DNA of 64,000 nucleotides from Nematostella vectensis. Taxonomy: Eukaryota > Cnidaria > Anthozoa > Actiniaria > Edwardsiidae. Location: the NCBI RefSeq assembly GCF_932526225.1, contig NC_064036.1:3907501-3971500 (forward strand), in the 5' to 3' direction. Numbering within the stretch: position 1 is the first letter of the stretch; every line of letters starts with the position of its first letter. The translations under genes were made by a program, and so were the position numbers. Below, piece by piece: positions 50,872-64,000 of this stretch. Below the pieces are notes generated by a model. It did not search any database, had not been told where the DNA came from, and saw nothing but the letters and a program-made list of their open reading frames with translations.

Positions 50872-51339
50872 ATCTAGCGCAGGGATGGATGCTATCTAGC
50901 TCCTCCGATTGTTACCTCTGACTATTTGAAAACTTTATTTACGTAAAGTTTACCATCACTTTCCTTGATGTGCATAGCAATCCTTCGTTCTGTTTTGCTA
51001 ATTAGCAAAACTGCAAGAAATCAGACTTCCTTCCGAACACTCACAATCGATTTATACATTTATTTACAGATGGATAAAAATTGTATAATAATAATAATGT
51101 ATTTAACTGATTACAGCAAAAGCTGAATTATTTTCGCCCGATTACACCTTCCAATTACCTCATTGAACTATCTTTACAAACAAATATAGATTATAGAAAG
51201 ACTTCGAGTGATGAATACCTTAAGCGCTAACATTCCATGAGCTGCCGTCTTAAAACCACAAAACAACCTCCCTTCCAGCTTAAATCAGAGTAGATGCATG
51301 GGAATGAGGTTTATGGGAATGAGGCTTGTGAAGGCTTAC

Positions 51340-51392
51340 CTTGCATATGATCATCCGCATTTGTTCGATGACTGAAAGAACGTTGCGCCTTT
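51340..51392 (-). other. Possible 5' UTR exon, copy A (also present in copy B)
   Basis: On the minus strand a 53-bp segment is bounded by GTTAAAG (acceptor-like) and GCAAG then GTAAGCC (strong donor). The same segment is repeated in copy B at about 52155-52207. It lies upstream of the SRCR receptor start on the same strand, so it could be a duplicated non-coding first or second exon. This is inference. Confidence 0.3.
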
Positions 51393-51717
51393 CTTTAACA
51401 GGATACAAGGAAACCGTTTTTCTGCGAGCCCAATGCGAAAGCTGATCCGCAATGCGGACGAACTAGTGACCCTAAATATAACCTGTCACGTGACTTGGCT
51501 TATTCATCTAGCGCATGGATGGATGCTATCTAGCTCCTCCGATGGTTACCTCTGACTATTTGAAAACTTTATTTACGTAAAGTTTACCATCACTTTCCTT
51601 GATGTGCATAGCAATCCTTCTTTCTGTTTTGCTAATTAGCAAAACTGCAAGAAATCAGACTTCTTTCCGAACACTCACAATCGATTTATACATTTATTTA
51701 CAGATGGATAAAAATTG

Positions 51718-51916
<199 letters not shown>

Positions 51917-52320
51917 TATTTAACTGATTACAGCAAAAGCTGAATTATTTTCGCCCGATTACACCTTCCAATTACCATATTAAACTATCTTTACAAACAA
52001 ATATAGATTATAGAAAGACTTCGAGTGATGGATACCTTTTTAACATTCCATGAGCTGCCGTCTTAAAACCACAAAACAACCTCCCTTCCAGCTTAAATCA
52101 GAGTAGATGTATGGGAATGAGGTTTATGGGAATGAGGCTTGTGAAGGCTTACCTTGCATATGATCATCCGCATTTGTTCGATGACTGAAAGAACGTTGCG
52201 CCTTTCTTTAACAGGATACAAGGAAATCGTTTTTCTGCGAGCCCAATGCGAAAGCTGATCCGCAATGCGGATCAACTAGTGACCCTAAATATAACCTGTC
52301 ACATGACTTGGCTTATTCAT

Positions 52321-53330
52321 TCAGCTTAGACCACAGACTTACCATCAGACTTTATATTGCGACTGATATGTGACAGCGTCAAACTTACAATAAAACGAGG
52401 GGATGACGTAGTGTAGAGCGAGGTGTATAAGCGTGCTTCCAAGGCCTGGAATATCTGGTAGAAAATGAAAAAAAAAATGTACAGTTTAATAATGAAGTTT
52501 GTAGTAAATACTCGTGTTTAACTTTCGACTTGAGTGATTTTCAACATTCTGCTCGTGCCGACGACTTGGGAAGCAGTTAATTAAAATCTGTTAAACTGCT
52601 TTCTTGTTTCCTCGATCTTTTTGGTTCATAGGGAACCCTTTGTAAGATACAATCACAGAATGCTGTCTTTATTTTATGGAATTTTCGCTTCATCTTGAAT
52701 TTCACAATTACAACACTCAACATATTGCGAAATCAAAGTAACACAAAGAACGTGAAAGTTAAGTGGCACAAATATTTCGTAATCGAGTCAGATGGATGGG
52801 AGAAGACTATATCGGCGAAAAGAAAAAAATCCAACATAATGCAGGTTATTTTTTATATATACGATATTTCGGCAGGCCAATACCTGCTTTCTCCAGGTTA
52901 AAATGAAAATGCACAGTCACGAGCTCCATTAAGCATGCGCTCCTCCTGCAGCCCAATAAAAATTGACGGAGGGACTAGAGTTATGTTTGATATAGAATTT
53001 CAGACATGATTTTAACAATGTGTTAGTATTGACTGTATTGACTTAGCTAAAATACAATACAGCCACGGATTCAATTGCGCATGCGCTCTGTGATGCCTAT
53101 GACAAAAATTGACGGCGGGAATTTTTGCGCTGACTGATTATTCCGTATTTTGAGATCACGTGAGATCTACTTCACGAGCACTGCGATAAGTTAAATACAG
53201 TTTTCCAGACGCACACGCCATGTTCTTGACTTAGGATAGATAATTGCTTTGTTTGTTTACGGTTGTTGTGGGACAAAAAAAAAGCCTTTGGAGCGTGTAT
53301 AATACCATATCACTTCCACACAAAAGTACA
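52321..53330. other. Intergenic between the SRCR and rootletin regions
   Basis: No exon is supported. The 52871-52895 stretch shares the ACGATATTTCGGCAGGC motif with the left end of the window, suggesting the same transposable element family. The upper part likely contains divergent promoters. Confidence 0.4.
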
Positions 53331-53513
53331 ATGTCAGAGGGTGAAAAAACCTTTAAGTTGCCTTCAGGCGTGAAATTACTGGAAAGACGCGGCATCAGAA
53401 GACCCACTTTACTCGCTTTGCACAACAGAAAAAAAAAACCTTTACCGGTTTCTCGGTTTCTAATTCAAAGCGCTTTCAAAGCGACACATAGCACAAAAAG
53501 CAACAACAAACAA
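53331..53513 (+). CDS. Candidate upstream coding exon (61 codons)
   Basis: An ORF opens at ATG 53331 (MSEGEKTFKLPSGVKLLERR) and ends in AACAA with a strong donor GTAAGAGTA, phase 0. It is basic and Lys/Arg-rich, with no recognised domain. It would splice in frame to 53970-54104 (VTRGIMEDSTSLPTKYDEID). It could be an upstream exon of rootletin or a separate gene. Evidence is limited to the open frame and the splice site. Confidence 0.35.
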
Positions 53514-53969
53514 GTAAGAGTACTAACGTACTAAAAGTATTAAACAAGTGTCTTGCTCTCGTTGGGGTAATTTTCAGCGCTAGAATTAGCATAGTAACGA
53601 GACATCTTAACTACGAGTTTATTAAGCACTCAGGTATGGGCTTGGCGAGTGGCCTTTAATTACCCCGCGCCGTACCTTGTTCCATGACAGATCGCATCAA
53701 TATTGACTCTGTGGGAGCACTTTATTGAGTTTGTCTGAGTTGCGAGACTCACATGCGACTTCGCTAGTACGCTCTAAATCCAATTAAGCATTGTTAAAAC
53801 GAGCTTATTAGAATACCAGGACAAAAGGTTGCTGATTACAAGGCCGCGTATAATAAACAACGTTGCTGCTTGGTCCAATCATGTGTCGACTCTGGTGGCG
53901 TCCTACCAAGGGAATTATTGTACATCTAGACACTGGCCGCACTTGCTTGGTGATATCTGCGTGAGGCAG

Positions 53970-54104
53970 GTCACTAGAGGAATCATGGAGGATTCAACGA
54001 GTCTTCCAACGAAGTACGATGAGATTGACGTGGATGATTTTGGAGGAAATGGGTCTGAAGAGGAAGGCGATATCGGCTACCATTCCATTGGGAGAAATAT
54101 TAAG
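53970..54104 (+). CDS. Candidate alternative first exon of rootletin
   Basis: The region has an acceptor-like GTGAGGCAG at its left edge and, inside it, ATG 53985-53987 opening 40 codons (MEDSTSLPTKYDEIDVDDFG ... IGYHSIGRNIK). It ends with AAG then GTAAGT, phase 0. The rootletin start exon at 58751-58822 also ends in IK at phase 0, so either could join exon 58980-59219. The peptide is acidic and has no recognised domain. An independent gene is the alternative. Confidence 0.45.
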
Positions 54105-57100
54105 GTAAGTCACGGTAAATCAAGTTTCGCGGTGTTCGGATTTACGGTCAAATGTTTTGTTTAAAGACCAGCGCTCATCAGTAATGCCTTGTACAGTAAC
54201 TAGAACGTATATCGGGTTTATAAATGGGAAGTCTAGGCAGAATTATATTTGTCTCAGACAAATATAAAAAAAATTGAAAAAACTTTTTCGCCCGAGACAG
54301 TTTTATAGTTAATGTTAATCTAACGTAATTTAGTTTGGTGAAAACATTTCAACACTATTTGTTTACTGTTGTTTACTAAACTATACACTTAAGCTTCTCT
54401 AAGTAAAGCAAAACACAGTATGCGACTGCTATTACTATATCTAACACATTCAATTATACATCGAGAGTTTTGGAGGTATTCCAGAGGTTCGATTGCTTGT
54501 CCGTTTGCAGTAGCACCCCGTTGGCATTTGTGTCTTCTTCCTATTTGTATTACACTTACTTTTTGTCATTTCTACGACTTGGACTTTTCAATACCGTTCT
54601 GCGATTTCGACAGCTTCGAACAACTTAAGAACCGCGAACTAGAAGGATGAGATATAGGATAGGGGCGATAAATAGAAGAAACCGTGTATAATATTTGAAA
54701 GCGTTCTTTACAGGAAGTAAATTTCCGCGTTTTTGCATTATAATAACACTTAGTTTGATCGGCTGGTTTTAAAAGATCCTTTACACACCTACTTGAAGTA
54801 TGCGCATATAATCTAAGTTGACGGCAAAGTTACTTTTCGTGCGATTTCGTGCGAAAGCGGTAACGGTTAAAGCAGCTCTATGATCGATGATTTAATTAAA
54901 TACTTTGTTTCGGGACTGCACGGGGCCGGTGGATAAATGTTCTTTTTTTACCTCTCGCGGCGAAATGAGGGGAAATTACAAACTTGTGCGACCATTCTGT
55001 GGAACCACCTGCTTAGAAATATGACTGAACAATACTCCTGGTTTTTAAGGCATTTGTCAATATTTCAGCCATCAATCCAGCCTTTGCGCTTGCCATATCA
55101 TCGTTCTCTAAGGTAAACACTATGATTCAAACTTGGATGCAAAGATAAATAAGTTTGCAGTTACTAGGGGAGGGGTAGACGTGTCTCGTTTGCACTGTTG
55201 TCATGTTTATTTTTTGTATTTACAGAAAACATATTGACGCAGCGCGGGTTAGGGGTGCGTTGTTCTATTTGGTTATCTCGTTGTTAAAGTGCTAGGTAGA
55301 CTGCAAAGTAGTTTTCTTGTCAGTTGTTTTTCTTTCGTGTGACCGCGAGAAACACGGAGCAAGTCTACCGTGAAATTGTAATGACCTTATTTCACACCTG
55401 CCCGTAACTTTTTGTGTACTAATGGATTATTTAGATATTTGTGTTATGGCCTGCTTATTGTTTACGAAGCTTTAAGGTGGGAAAGGACAGAAACACAAAT
55501 GTTATTATACCAAACCTTTGCATACTTTTCAAACGTATACTGGACATAGCTGTAAATAGAAAGCTTGGCAACAGTTCAAAAAAGAAAGGAAAGGTCTTGT
55601 CGTAATAAGGCAAAAAGACTGTGATGAGACCAATGCTTGACGATCTAGCACAAGGATGTTTAGATACTGCTGGATCTCGTAGAATGATATTAGTTCATCT
55701 CACCATGTATCTCGTAACATACCACCTCGCAAAAAGGAGAAACATATAAATAAATGCGCTTTTAAGGGGGAGGGGTAGGTGACAATTCCCTATTGTCAAT
55801 ATAGGACTGCATCGGGAAGAGATCGTTATTATCACCACCCTACCACACCCATGTGCTCTGTGATACACAGGCCTAGCGGTCTGGCAAAGGACAAATTATT
55901 TGAAGAAATCTCGAAATAACAATCTGAAAATGTATAACTGCGTTTACCAAACCTATTCGAAAACATCTACATCTACATATGGGGGCCTCGCTGATGGGGT
56001 TACCTGTTAGGCAAGACAAAAGCAAAAGCTTCTCCGATGGAAATGGATACCTTCTCGGCTGAGAGGCTATTAAGAGTACACGTAGTACACGTACAGCGTG
56101 AGTTTGTATGTAACACCCCCCTTACACTTTTTGGGGTGCGCTGCGCCCCGTGGCATGCGATACTAATCTAAAAGCTCTCACCTGGAGACCCATGAAAGGC
56201 GGTAGATTTCTTCGTTTTCTTTTACACGACCCTTCCTGCTGTTGTTGTTATTGTCGCTCTTTTTGTAATTATATCTACATCACCTTAATCTATCTCGTAT
56301 AATCACAGGTCTAAGACACTGACTCTAGTAAAATGATCACTCTTACATGTGGGCATCCAAGCCGATCTACTGTACAATCACACAGGCAGCTATAGGTTTT
56401 CTAATTTGCCATAAATTCCTGTTCTGTGTATCTTTTTTTCGGAAATTTTCAACTACGACCATTTTTGATTTAGTTATATATATTCTGACTATTGATAGCT
56501 ATTTCTATTGGTCGTAGCACCATTTGCTCGCCGTAATCTTATTATCAAAGGATCTTATGTGTCAATCTGAAATCACACCCAGAAACTGAGAAAACGATAA
56601 ACTCCAACCCACTTCACCTCGGAAGCAGTTCAAGTTTCTACAAACTTGTAAATAAATGGAATAAAAAAATTTGCTTTCAACCAAGCTAAATTTCTTCTCT
56701 TTCTGACCGCTTGATGAATCCGTAGGTTATTTATCCAAACAAACTCGTGTGTACTTTAGAGTAATATGCGCGACAAAAGACTGGTCGCCATAGCCACCGC
56801 TAGACGCTTTCCGGTGATAAGTTTGAACGAACTTGTTTGTAAACGGTCACACGAGGCAGGAAGCGCCTTTGCTTGGTCTCCTGTCATATCTGGTAAGTGA
56901 TTATTAAGTCTAAATGTCCAAAATGATGCCTCTGTGGTACCAGTATAACTTTTATTACTCTTCGGTTGGGATCACTAATTGTGTAATTAGGAGGAGGGGG
57001 ATTGGATTCACGAATGAGCAGTGATCAGCTGATTGCAAAACAGAGTTGACATCTCCGGGTAAAATAGCTGCCCTTGACCATTATTCTAAAATTCTTCTGA

Positions 57101-58750
57101 CTAATTACGCGAAAAAAAAAATGATAAAAGTGACCTTACACTAACCTATATACTAAATATCACCCGAATGGATAGTAAGGGAAGGTAGTTAGCTTTATCA
57201 GCTTATGCTTCCATGCAACTTGTACTAGATTATCAAGAAAAGACAGAGTCGACATTGCATAAGTGGTAGTAATGCCTTACTGTCAAAGACACTTGTCAAC
57301 TTTTGGCTTAACCACTTTTTTTACTGTGACGGTTTTGTGTGATTCCAATAACGACGGATCTAGTCCCGTTGGCATGGGTTTCCTGTTGCGTCCGTGGGAG
57401 ATTACGCTAATCTTTCTCGACTCGAAAACTTCCAATCGGAAGAAAAACACCTATATGAAGATTATACAATGGCTAAGTTAATTCGCGCAGTGTACATCTC
57501 TTCCAGCTTCATAACAGCTTGTAAAATTCAGGTCTCATTTGTGGGCTACCCTGCGTGTTTGCGCTAGATTATTTCGCTTTATGTCATTTCTCATGACCCG
57601 TCCCTTGGTGTATTTTGTGTCGTTTATAGCAATTAGTTGTTTGTTTATTCTAATGAAAAATATTGGATTTTCCGTCCTGCTGTTATAAACACTGGAGCCA
57701 CTTCATGCCCGCGATCCCCCGTTACCTATTCCAATGAGAGGCAATTACATTTCACCTTTTAAATACTTTCAAACTTGTTTGATAACTAAGACTAACGAAA
57801 TATTATTGAATCGCGAGTGCAATTTTCATATAGCTGGCTCATAGTCTTTGAATTATGCGCGTCCGTGTGAATTGCATGGTGATCCGGTGGGATTTAAGGA
57901 GGCATAACACAAAAGGTAGAGCGTGCCTTTTAAAGCGGATCACTGCCAGCCACTTAGTAGAATTTTACTAATTGCTCTACGTCAATTTGCACTGATATGA
58001 AAGTTGTCTAACTGTCTGAGGCTCTGACAGTTGCATCTGGAATAATATTTTTGCTGAAGCTTTTATTTGTTACAGTGCGGGAAATTGTATCGTTGTGACA
58101 ACTCAGGAATTCGTCAGTTATATGTTTCCCGCATTTGCAAATATTACACTGACAGCAAGCAATTAGGCATAAATCTGCTCCTAAATATCCAAAAATCCCG
58201 GTCGGGACAGCTGCTTCTGACAAGAAGTATATCGCAAATGCAAATTCCATTCAGGCAGCCTTTGTATGTGCAGTTAGTGCGGGAATTCGCTAATTGTAGA
58301 CTTGATTTGAGCTCTGTTCTGCCGATGATTGATTAACAAAACGGAAATTTCGTAATGTTTGCACATGTCGGCTTTAATTTCAGTTCTATTAAAGTCGGGC
58401 GAGCGTGTCATGTTGTCATGGCGACAGTCGCGGGCGATGGCGTCGCGTCGTCCCTTGGTACTCAGGGCCGAATTAGTTTATTCAGCTAAAGAGGTCATTG
58501 GGCTCTTATCTCATGTTGTTGCTTGTGCAGGAGGGGGGGTATAATCAAACTTCTTCTCGCTGCTTGGACGCATTCTTCCATTATATCCTTTGAGACCCTG
58601 GACAGCATTTCGTTATCGAGCGCGAACGCTTGCAGCTGGATTCGGATATTTAGTTGCGGGTAACCTGTGTGTAGTGCGAGTAAAGTTGCTCGGTCGCGTC
58701 GGGTCATCAAGGCTTTCTGGTCGTTGCTTGGTTTTACGGACTATGCAACT
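54105..58750. other. Large gene-poor stretch
   Basis: Nothing coding is supported and no strong repeat was seen. If the exon at 53970-54104 belongs to rootletin, this is its first intron; otherwise it is intergenic and includes the rootletin promoter. Confidence 0.4.
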
Positions 58751-59219
58751 ATGAGTTACCAAGAATCTAAAACCTCTTACTATGGCGGTTCCCCAGAACC
58801 TGGTTTAAGTTCTGTTATAAAGGTTTGTTGAGTTCTTTGGTATTTTTGCTCGTAATCGAGCTCGTTCGTTCTACGTCCATGTGTTCGTTGGTACGAAGTG
58901 GACCGGACTTTCGGTTCGAATGTTGACTTATAACTAATGTCGTTACTTCTTGTTTTTTAACTAAAAGCTTTTCTCGCAGAGATTGGAAGATCAACATCTG
59001 AACGGTGATCCTGGCTCAAGAAGCCCAACAGTTCCTACTAAAATTCGAGATATCGTCACCAAAAGCATCTCCCCTGTTGAACATAAAATGGCCGGTAGTA
59101 GCCTCGGAGATGAGTCTCGCATGTACCAGTCTGAAATAAGCCGACTGGAAGACCTTCTAGCGGCTACAAGAGCTGAAAGAGATGAAGTTGGTTCTAAATA
59201 CATGGCCGTAAGCGAGAGG
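58751..59219 (+). CDS. CROCC: Rootletin (ciliary rootlet coiled-coil protein), 5' exons only
   Basis: Two exons: 58751-58822 (MSYQESKTSYYGGSPEPGLS ...) and 58980-59219, phase 0, giving 104 aa before the window's remaining intron. The second exon has the rootletin N-terminal signature: RLEDQHLNGDPGSR, then PTKIRDIVTKSISP, then SEISRLEDLLAATRAERDEV and KYMAVSER. These match the conserved start of CROCC, a roughly 2000-aa coiled-coil protein that polymerises into the striated rootlet at the base of cilia and links centrioles. The donor GTAAGT at 59220 is strong. No further exon was found to 64000, so the next intron is at least 4.7 kb or small exons were missed. Confidence 0.88.
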
Positions 59220-62200
59220 GTAAGTTTGGTAATTTGTTGACAACGTGTGTGGTTTGAGTTTAAAACACTTCATGATCATTGTAGTTATATTTTCAAACTA
59301 TATCGCGCTCAATGTCGCACTAAAGAGAATCCTTATTTTAACACTTTAAATGTTCAAAAATTCAATTATTGAAATAGTGTCGCGTGAAGAAAATGTGCTT
59401 CGAGAGGGACGCTGAGTTTTTGAATATCTTATTTTCGCAAACAGTACTCTCCATGAATTTCAATGGCACTAAAGTCAACAGTATGACAATCATATTTCAC
59501 GCTAATGCATAACCCAAACAAATCCTGTTCGGGAAAGAGACAACTGACTATACCATGACCTGGGAAAGTGCAACAATTCTATAAACACTTTGTGCAAAAC
59601 ATGTTAAAGGGTCGGCTGTTTAGAATGCAACATTATATTGATAAATGCCTTCGTATCCAAGACGCTATCGCATATTCCCATTACAGTAAGTGGGCATTGG
59701 TTATGCACCCTATTGCTATCTACAAAGATCAAGTATTTGAAATGAAAAGTTTAAATGCATCTATACTCTGGCACTTTCAAAGTGTTTTGATATGTTCATT
59801 TGTTATTATATTTTTCTTTTGCTCATTTTTCATTTTAATTAATTTTCACGCTAGAAAGTTAAAAACATTCTTGGAACTTGTTTTTCTGTAGATGGTTTGT
59901 ATAGAAAGAATTTAACCTAATCCCAAGCGTTTAAAGTCCCATTGTAAAAGGAACCAGAACAAAAAAACTCTCAATTAGATTAATTTCTATACATTTTTGT
60001 ACATCATACTTAACAAAAGTCCTCATTCTGTGTGAATTTAAGGGAAAAAAACAGCATTCCGGGCAAGCTGTTTACATCTTAAGGAAGGACTGAAAATTAC
60101 AATGTCAATAATGATACTAGTTCTCTACATTATTATGCAAATGATACAGTAATGCCAAAACCATCAAGAGTTAGATGAATAAAAAATGGAAAATTTCATG
60201 TATTATTTCTTGTTATTTTTTATCTAGGACATGTTTGTTACAACATATAGAGCTATTTTAATTGATTTTAAGATGATATAAGCAAACATACTGTTTGCTT
60301 TAAGGATTGTTGTTACAGATTCAATTTAATAATTAGCATAAATACACAATCTTATATATTCATAGAGATGTTATCCTCTGTCCTGCCCCAAAGCCCATTA
60401 AACTAAAAGCCTTCACAGTTACTTATTGCGCTTGTATTAAGTGGGATTTCGTTTATCACTTCTTGTTTGTTTACAAACACATTCTGTTTTTTTTAAAAGG
60501 TAAAGCAGTGTAGGTCCTGTTCCAGGGGAGTCTGTTCTTTGTGTCAGGTTCAAGGCTTTGGCTTTTGTTTCTTACCAAAGTTGTGGTCATTTGGCTAAAC
60601 AGGAAGTGTTAATACTCTGTTATGATCAATTATGGGTGTTGGTGGGCAAGAAATAACACAATGTGAAAATGTTTTCATAGATTACAGTCTTCATCAGGAA
60701 AAATCTATAAGTTTTTCAAACCAGAAAGCATTTTTCTCTTGAAGATTCCTTAAAGTGTTTCTGAAGCGAAAGGAAACGTAGCCTTTTTGTATCATTTTTT
60801 TAAACCTCAAATATCAAAGAAACAACATTTCAAAGCTTTTTCGATCCACATAAAGCCATTTGAAAAAAATATTGTGTGAAGTTGGTGTTTTTGTTCTATC
60901 AAGTGCGACATTTTGAAGGGCTTGTGACGTCACACGGTTGCTTGCTCAGCGGGAAGAGAAAAAGCGCGCGAATGGAAGGCGACGGTCATGGCCACAACAC
61001 AGGCCAGAAGAAGTTTACTTTGCGGATTCCCGAGGCCACAAAAGCTGCAAAAATTGTGGCCTAACAATTGACTTGTCAATATTCCTTCCACCCCCCCAAA
61101 TGAGACGGTGCAAATAGACTTATCTGGTGTGAAAATCGTTGAGGAATCAGAATTTTGCACCTTTCGAACCTTAGGCAATTTGAACAAGCTGCTACGTCGG
61201 AGCCAACGAGTTACACAAAGTTGACATTCTTGTAGCTAGGCACAGAAAAATCGATTGCGAATCTAAGAGCAATATGGGGTTCGAACTGTGAAAGGGTTTT
61301 AGAGAGAAATAAGTCTATCAAGAAGGCAAAGTCGTCGAGAAAATGGCAAGGTATTTGTCTCGTTTTGTTCGGTTTTGATCGCTTACACGTGCGCTCGTTG
61401 GAGTCGCGTCATCGTTCTCAAGCCATTAACTTGTTGTTGTTCTTATAATTTGTATTCAATTGAGCTTTATGAATTATCTCTAGTAGAGGGTCTTAACATG
61501 ACTATCAATTCTAGCTAAAGATATTATGGATAATTATAGAAATCTGAGCTGAAGGGTCGTTTACAGTGTTTTGGTCGATTGACATAATCCGCTGTAGAGT
61601 GGAACCTACACGATCAGGTTTAGACAAGGTGGGAATCGAACACACCAAAATAATAATCCCCTCAAAGCGTTCTGGGGCCATTAGAATGGCAAAACATGCT
61701 TATGGGGCGAAAAATTCATGATTTGATTGAACTGATGAAGCCCAGCGTAATCATTGTGAAATTAGAAGCGAAGAGGTTAAATATTCCTAGGAGTGATTTT
61801 ATTCCATATCCTGCCAGAAGCAGAGTATTAATACAAATTGTTGTTTGAGGACTTTTTGTGTGTGTATTCACTGACAGAAAACCATGCAATTCCATTGTTT
61901 TTATTTGAAAGGTAGGAGCCCTGGTAACTCGAACTGTATCAACTCAAACTGAGTTCGAATTTCCTAGGATTTGGATGATAATTTCAGTCATGAAGCATCA
62001 TTGATTCCTAGTATTTTGTGGTGTTGGGGGGCATATTTTTTCATGTATGTCCATTTGGCTAAACAGGGGGGAGTTTCCTCCCCCTTGTTCTAAGCTATAG
62101 CCCTGCTGCTAAATCAAACGTTTTTATTATATTTCACCTTCAGAGTTAGAAGGGGATGTGCATCTACCCAGGTGACTACACAAAGAAGTTTGTTTTTCCA

Positions 62201-64000
62201 CTTAGGGCTACAAATAGGGGGATCAAGTGTTTCCGGGGTGGCTAGTATGAGGATTTCATGGAAAGGAGATCCAATGTCCTTTTTTATGTTTTCATACAAA
62301 ATCTCAGAGATTAGGGGACCACAGCGGTCCACCCCATGGTCCACCTTAGATGGAGAAAGAAGGCTATAGAGAGTTACCTAGCCTTACCTTGCTAGTCCAC
62401 CATGGCTAAGCTTGCTGTCATATACTAGGTGAAAAAGACTATAATCCATCATGTTGACCCTCGCCCTAAACTTTTCATATTACAGTATGCAAATAATTTC
62501 TTCTCCTGTATCTATACTATTAGCAGTAGAATGTTTTTTTAATAAAACCATTTTTGCCATTGCCCCCCTTCACAAGATTGAAGTTAGAAGCTAACGAAGT
62601 GCAACCAAGGGATAAGTTTCAAATACCCATAAGCGCCATGTAGAGTCATCAGCAATGGTAAAAAAAACAAGGAAGAAATGAAAACAGTGGTCCAATTAAA
62701 AAAAAAGTATTTCTAGCTAATCAAAGACAAAATGCAGACGTCAAGGATCAAGAAAGAACTTTTCAGTCACAAAATTAAAATTTAAATGAAATAAAGCCTG
62801 AATTGACTGTTATCAGCTTGAAAATAAAAGCTTATTGTATAACAGACTAATGCACATACACCTTGCTAGACACTCAAAAGTTAGTGACTATTCATGGCCA
62901 CATTTGTGACTTGGTATCAAACAAGCAGCCTTTTATAAATTGGAGTCACTGCTTCCCAAGCTGCCAAATGGGGAATAAATATTGGAATCAATAAACTTGT
63001 GGATATTCTCAATCTCAATCAAAATTTTGCACAAGACTATGCTAAAGAAAAGGGGTATGTATGCTGTACAGCCAACCTAAGTTTTCTAAGCAACTTAAAT
63101 TTGAAATAAGTGAGTAAACCTTTAATTTTATGCAATGCACAATCATGGTGAGTTTGTAATGGACATGCCAAGTGCAATAAAAGACCTCAGGGTCATCTTG
63201 AGCCCTCTCGGCTGAGGCCATAGGATTATGATGATGAAATGAGAGCGATATCACTAAAGCTTGTATATTTGGCCAGTGTCTCTTTGCTCTGTATTTACTG
63301 TATTATTTGATGAAAACTAATGAAGATGAGTCCCTTACATAAACTAAGCTGATGTTGAATTGAAATCGAGTACAGACCCTGTAGCATTAATGTGCCTCTC
63401 AATGATTCTTACAAAATTAAAGAATGTTTGTTAATACTCTATCTCATGGGCCCTCAAGTGCACATCAACAGAAGCCCAGCATCTGCAAAACGGCAAAAGA
63501 GAGAGTCATTATCTAAAAAAAGAACATTTTAAAAGTCAGCATGATAACTCTGATAAGTATTTTTAGAAAAGAAATTATGGATCCTAACAAATTATCCAAA
63601 TCAAGTCAACAGAATCCCCATTAGACCTAAACTAAATGGATTAGGTTTCACAATAACGTTTTGCTATTTGGATACAGTGCATTGTTTTTTTTATAACAAA
63701 CGGTGTAAAATACTTTTATTATATAAGTTAAGTTACTTAATTAATATATATTAATTTTGTGAGTCCCCATTTTGACTTTTTCGAAACTAAATGGATTAGG
63801 TTCACAATTATGTTTTGCTAGTTGAATAAATTGCATTCATTTTGTGAAATACAAAATAGAAGGTAAATTTATTATGTGATGTATGATTTCTTTTCGGATT
63901 GCTACTAAAAACCAGCTAAAAAGTGCAGCTTCGGCGAGCGTATTATCATATTATTTACTCGCATCCAGATCACAACTCGAGTACAGAAAAAAAACTCACC
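59220..64000. other. Rootletin intron, no exon identified
   Basis: AT-rich sequence with a few short ORFs. The most gene-like is at 60969-61064 (MEGDGHGHNTGQKKFTLRIP ...), which has no recognised homology and no splice context. No repeats with clear structure were seen. The window ends inside this region. Confidence 0.45.

Noticed and set aside
60876-61064. 62-codon ORF ending FTLRIPEATKAAKIVA
   Set aside because: It has no recognised domain, no splice context and no homology I can name.

Overview
This is a eukaryotic, animal window. Genes are split by many GT-AG introns, intergenic DNA is AT-rich, and tandem repeats and short inverted-repeat elements are dense. The gene content points to a cnidarian, most likely an anthozoan such as a sea anemone of the Nematostella type. 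The main clue is a secreted gene with a PAN-like domain and a fibrinogen-related C-terminus resembling coral 'skeletal organic matrix' proteins. The species is inference. I see no bacterial features, CRISPR arrays, rRNA genes or confident tRNA genes.

Layout. (1) 1-3500, + strand: a three-exon Atg8/GABARAP gene, with a MITE-like element upstream. (2) 3908-26205, - strand: one gene that I assembled into 35 coding exons with consistent splice phases (about 1669 aa). It has an N-terminal FHA domain and a long coiled coil and is the FHAD1 orthologue. It converges tail-to-tail with GABARAP. (3) 27340-30443, - strand: a six-exon secreted PAN plus fibrinogen-like protein (370 aa). (4) 30444-33330: intergenic, with a 25-bp minisatellite. 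(5) 33331-42039, + strand: a decayed gene for a membrane protein with a fibronectin III domain and an ionotropic-glutamate-receptor topology (S1-M1-P-M2-S2-M3), but a canonical potassium selectivity filter (TVGYGD). At least two stops, three frameshifts, one lost donor and probably a lost start codon make it look like a pseudogene. (6) 43552-50082, - strand: a three-exon single-pass SRCR receptor (731 aa) with a tyrosine-rich tail. Its 4.2-kb intron holds a 1.7-kb TIR element and a 2-kb array of a 15-bp repeat. (7) 50872-52320: a head-to-tail duplication in which one copy carries (AAT)65 and the other (AAT)4. (8) 53331-64000, + strand: the 5' end of rootletin (CROCC), with two candidate upstream coding exons, running off the window in a large intron.

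Most striking pattern. Nine minisatellite arrays, six in the FHAD1 gene and three in the channel-like pseudogene, begin at a splice junction, and their unit copies (sometimes in decayed form) the exon edge plus the splice site or the splice site itself. Six are donors (one of them inferred) and three are acceptors. Introns here seem to grow by tandem amplification of their own splice sites, leaving rows of decoy or decaying sites next to the real one.

Two genes, FHAD1 and rootletin, encode long coiled-coil proteins tied to cilia or centrioles, and their human orthologues are also near each other on chromosome 1p36. Nothing suggests operon-like co-regulation; the remaining genes are functionally unrelated neighbours.
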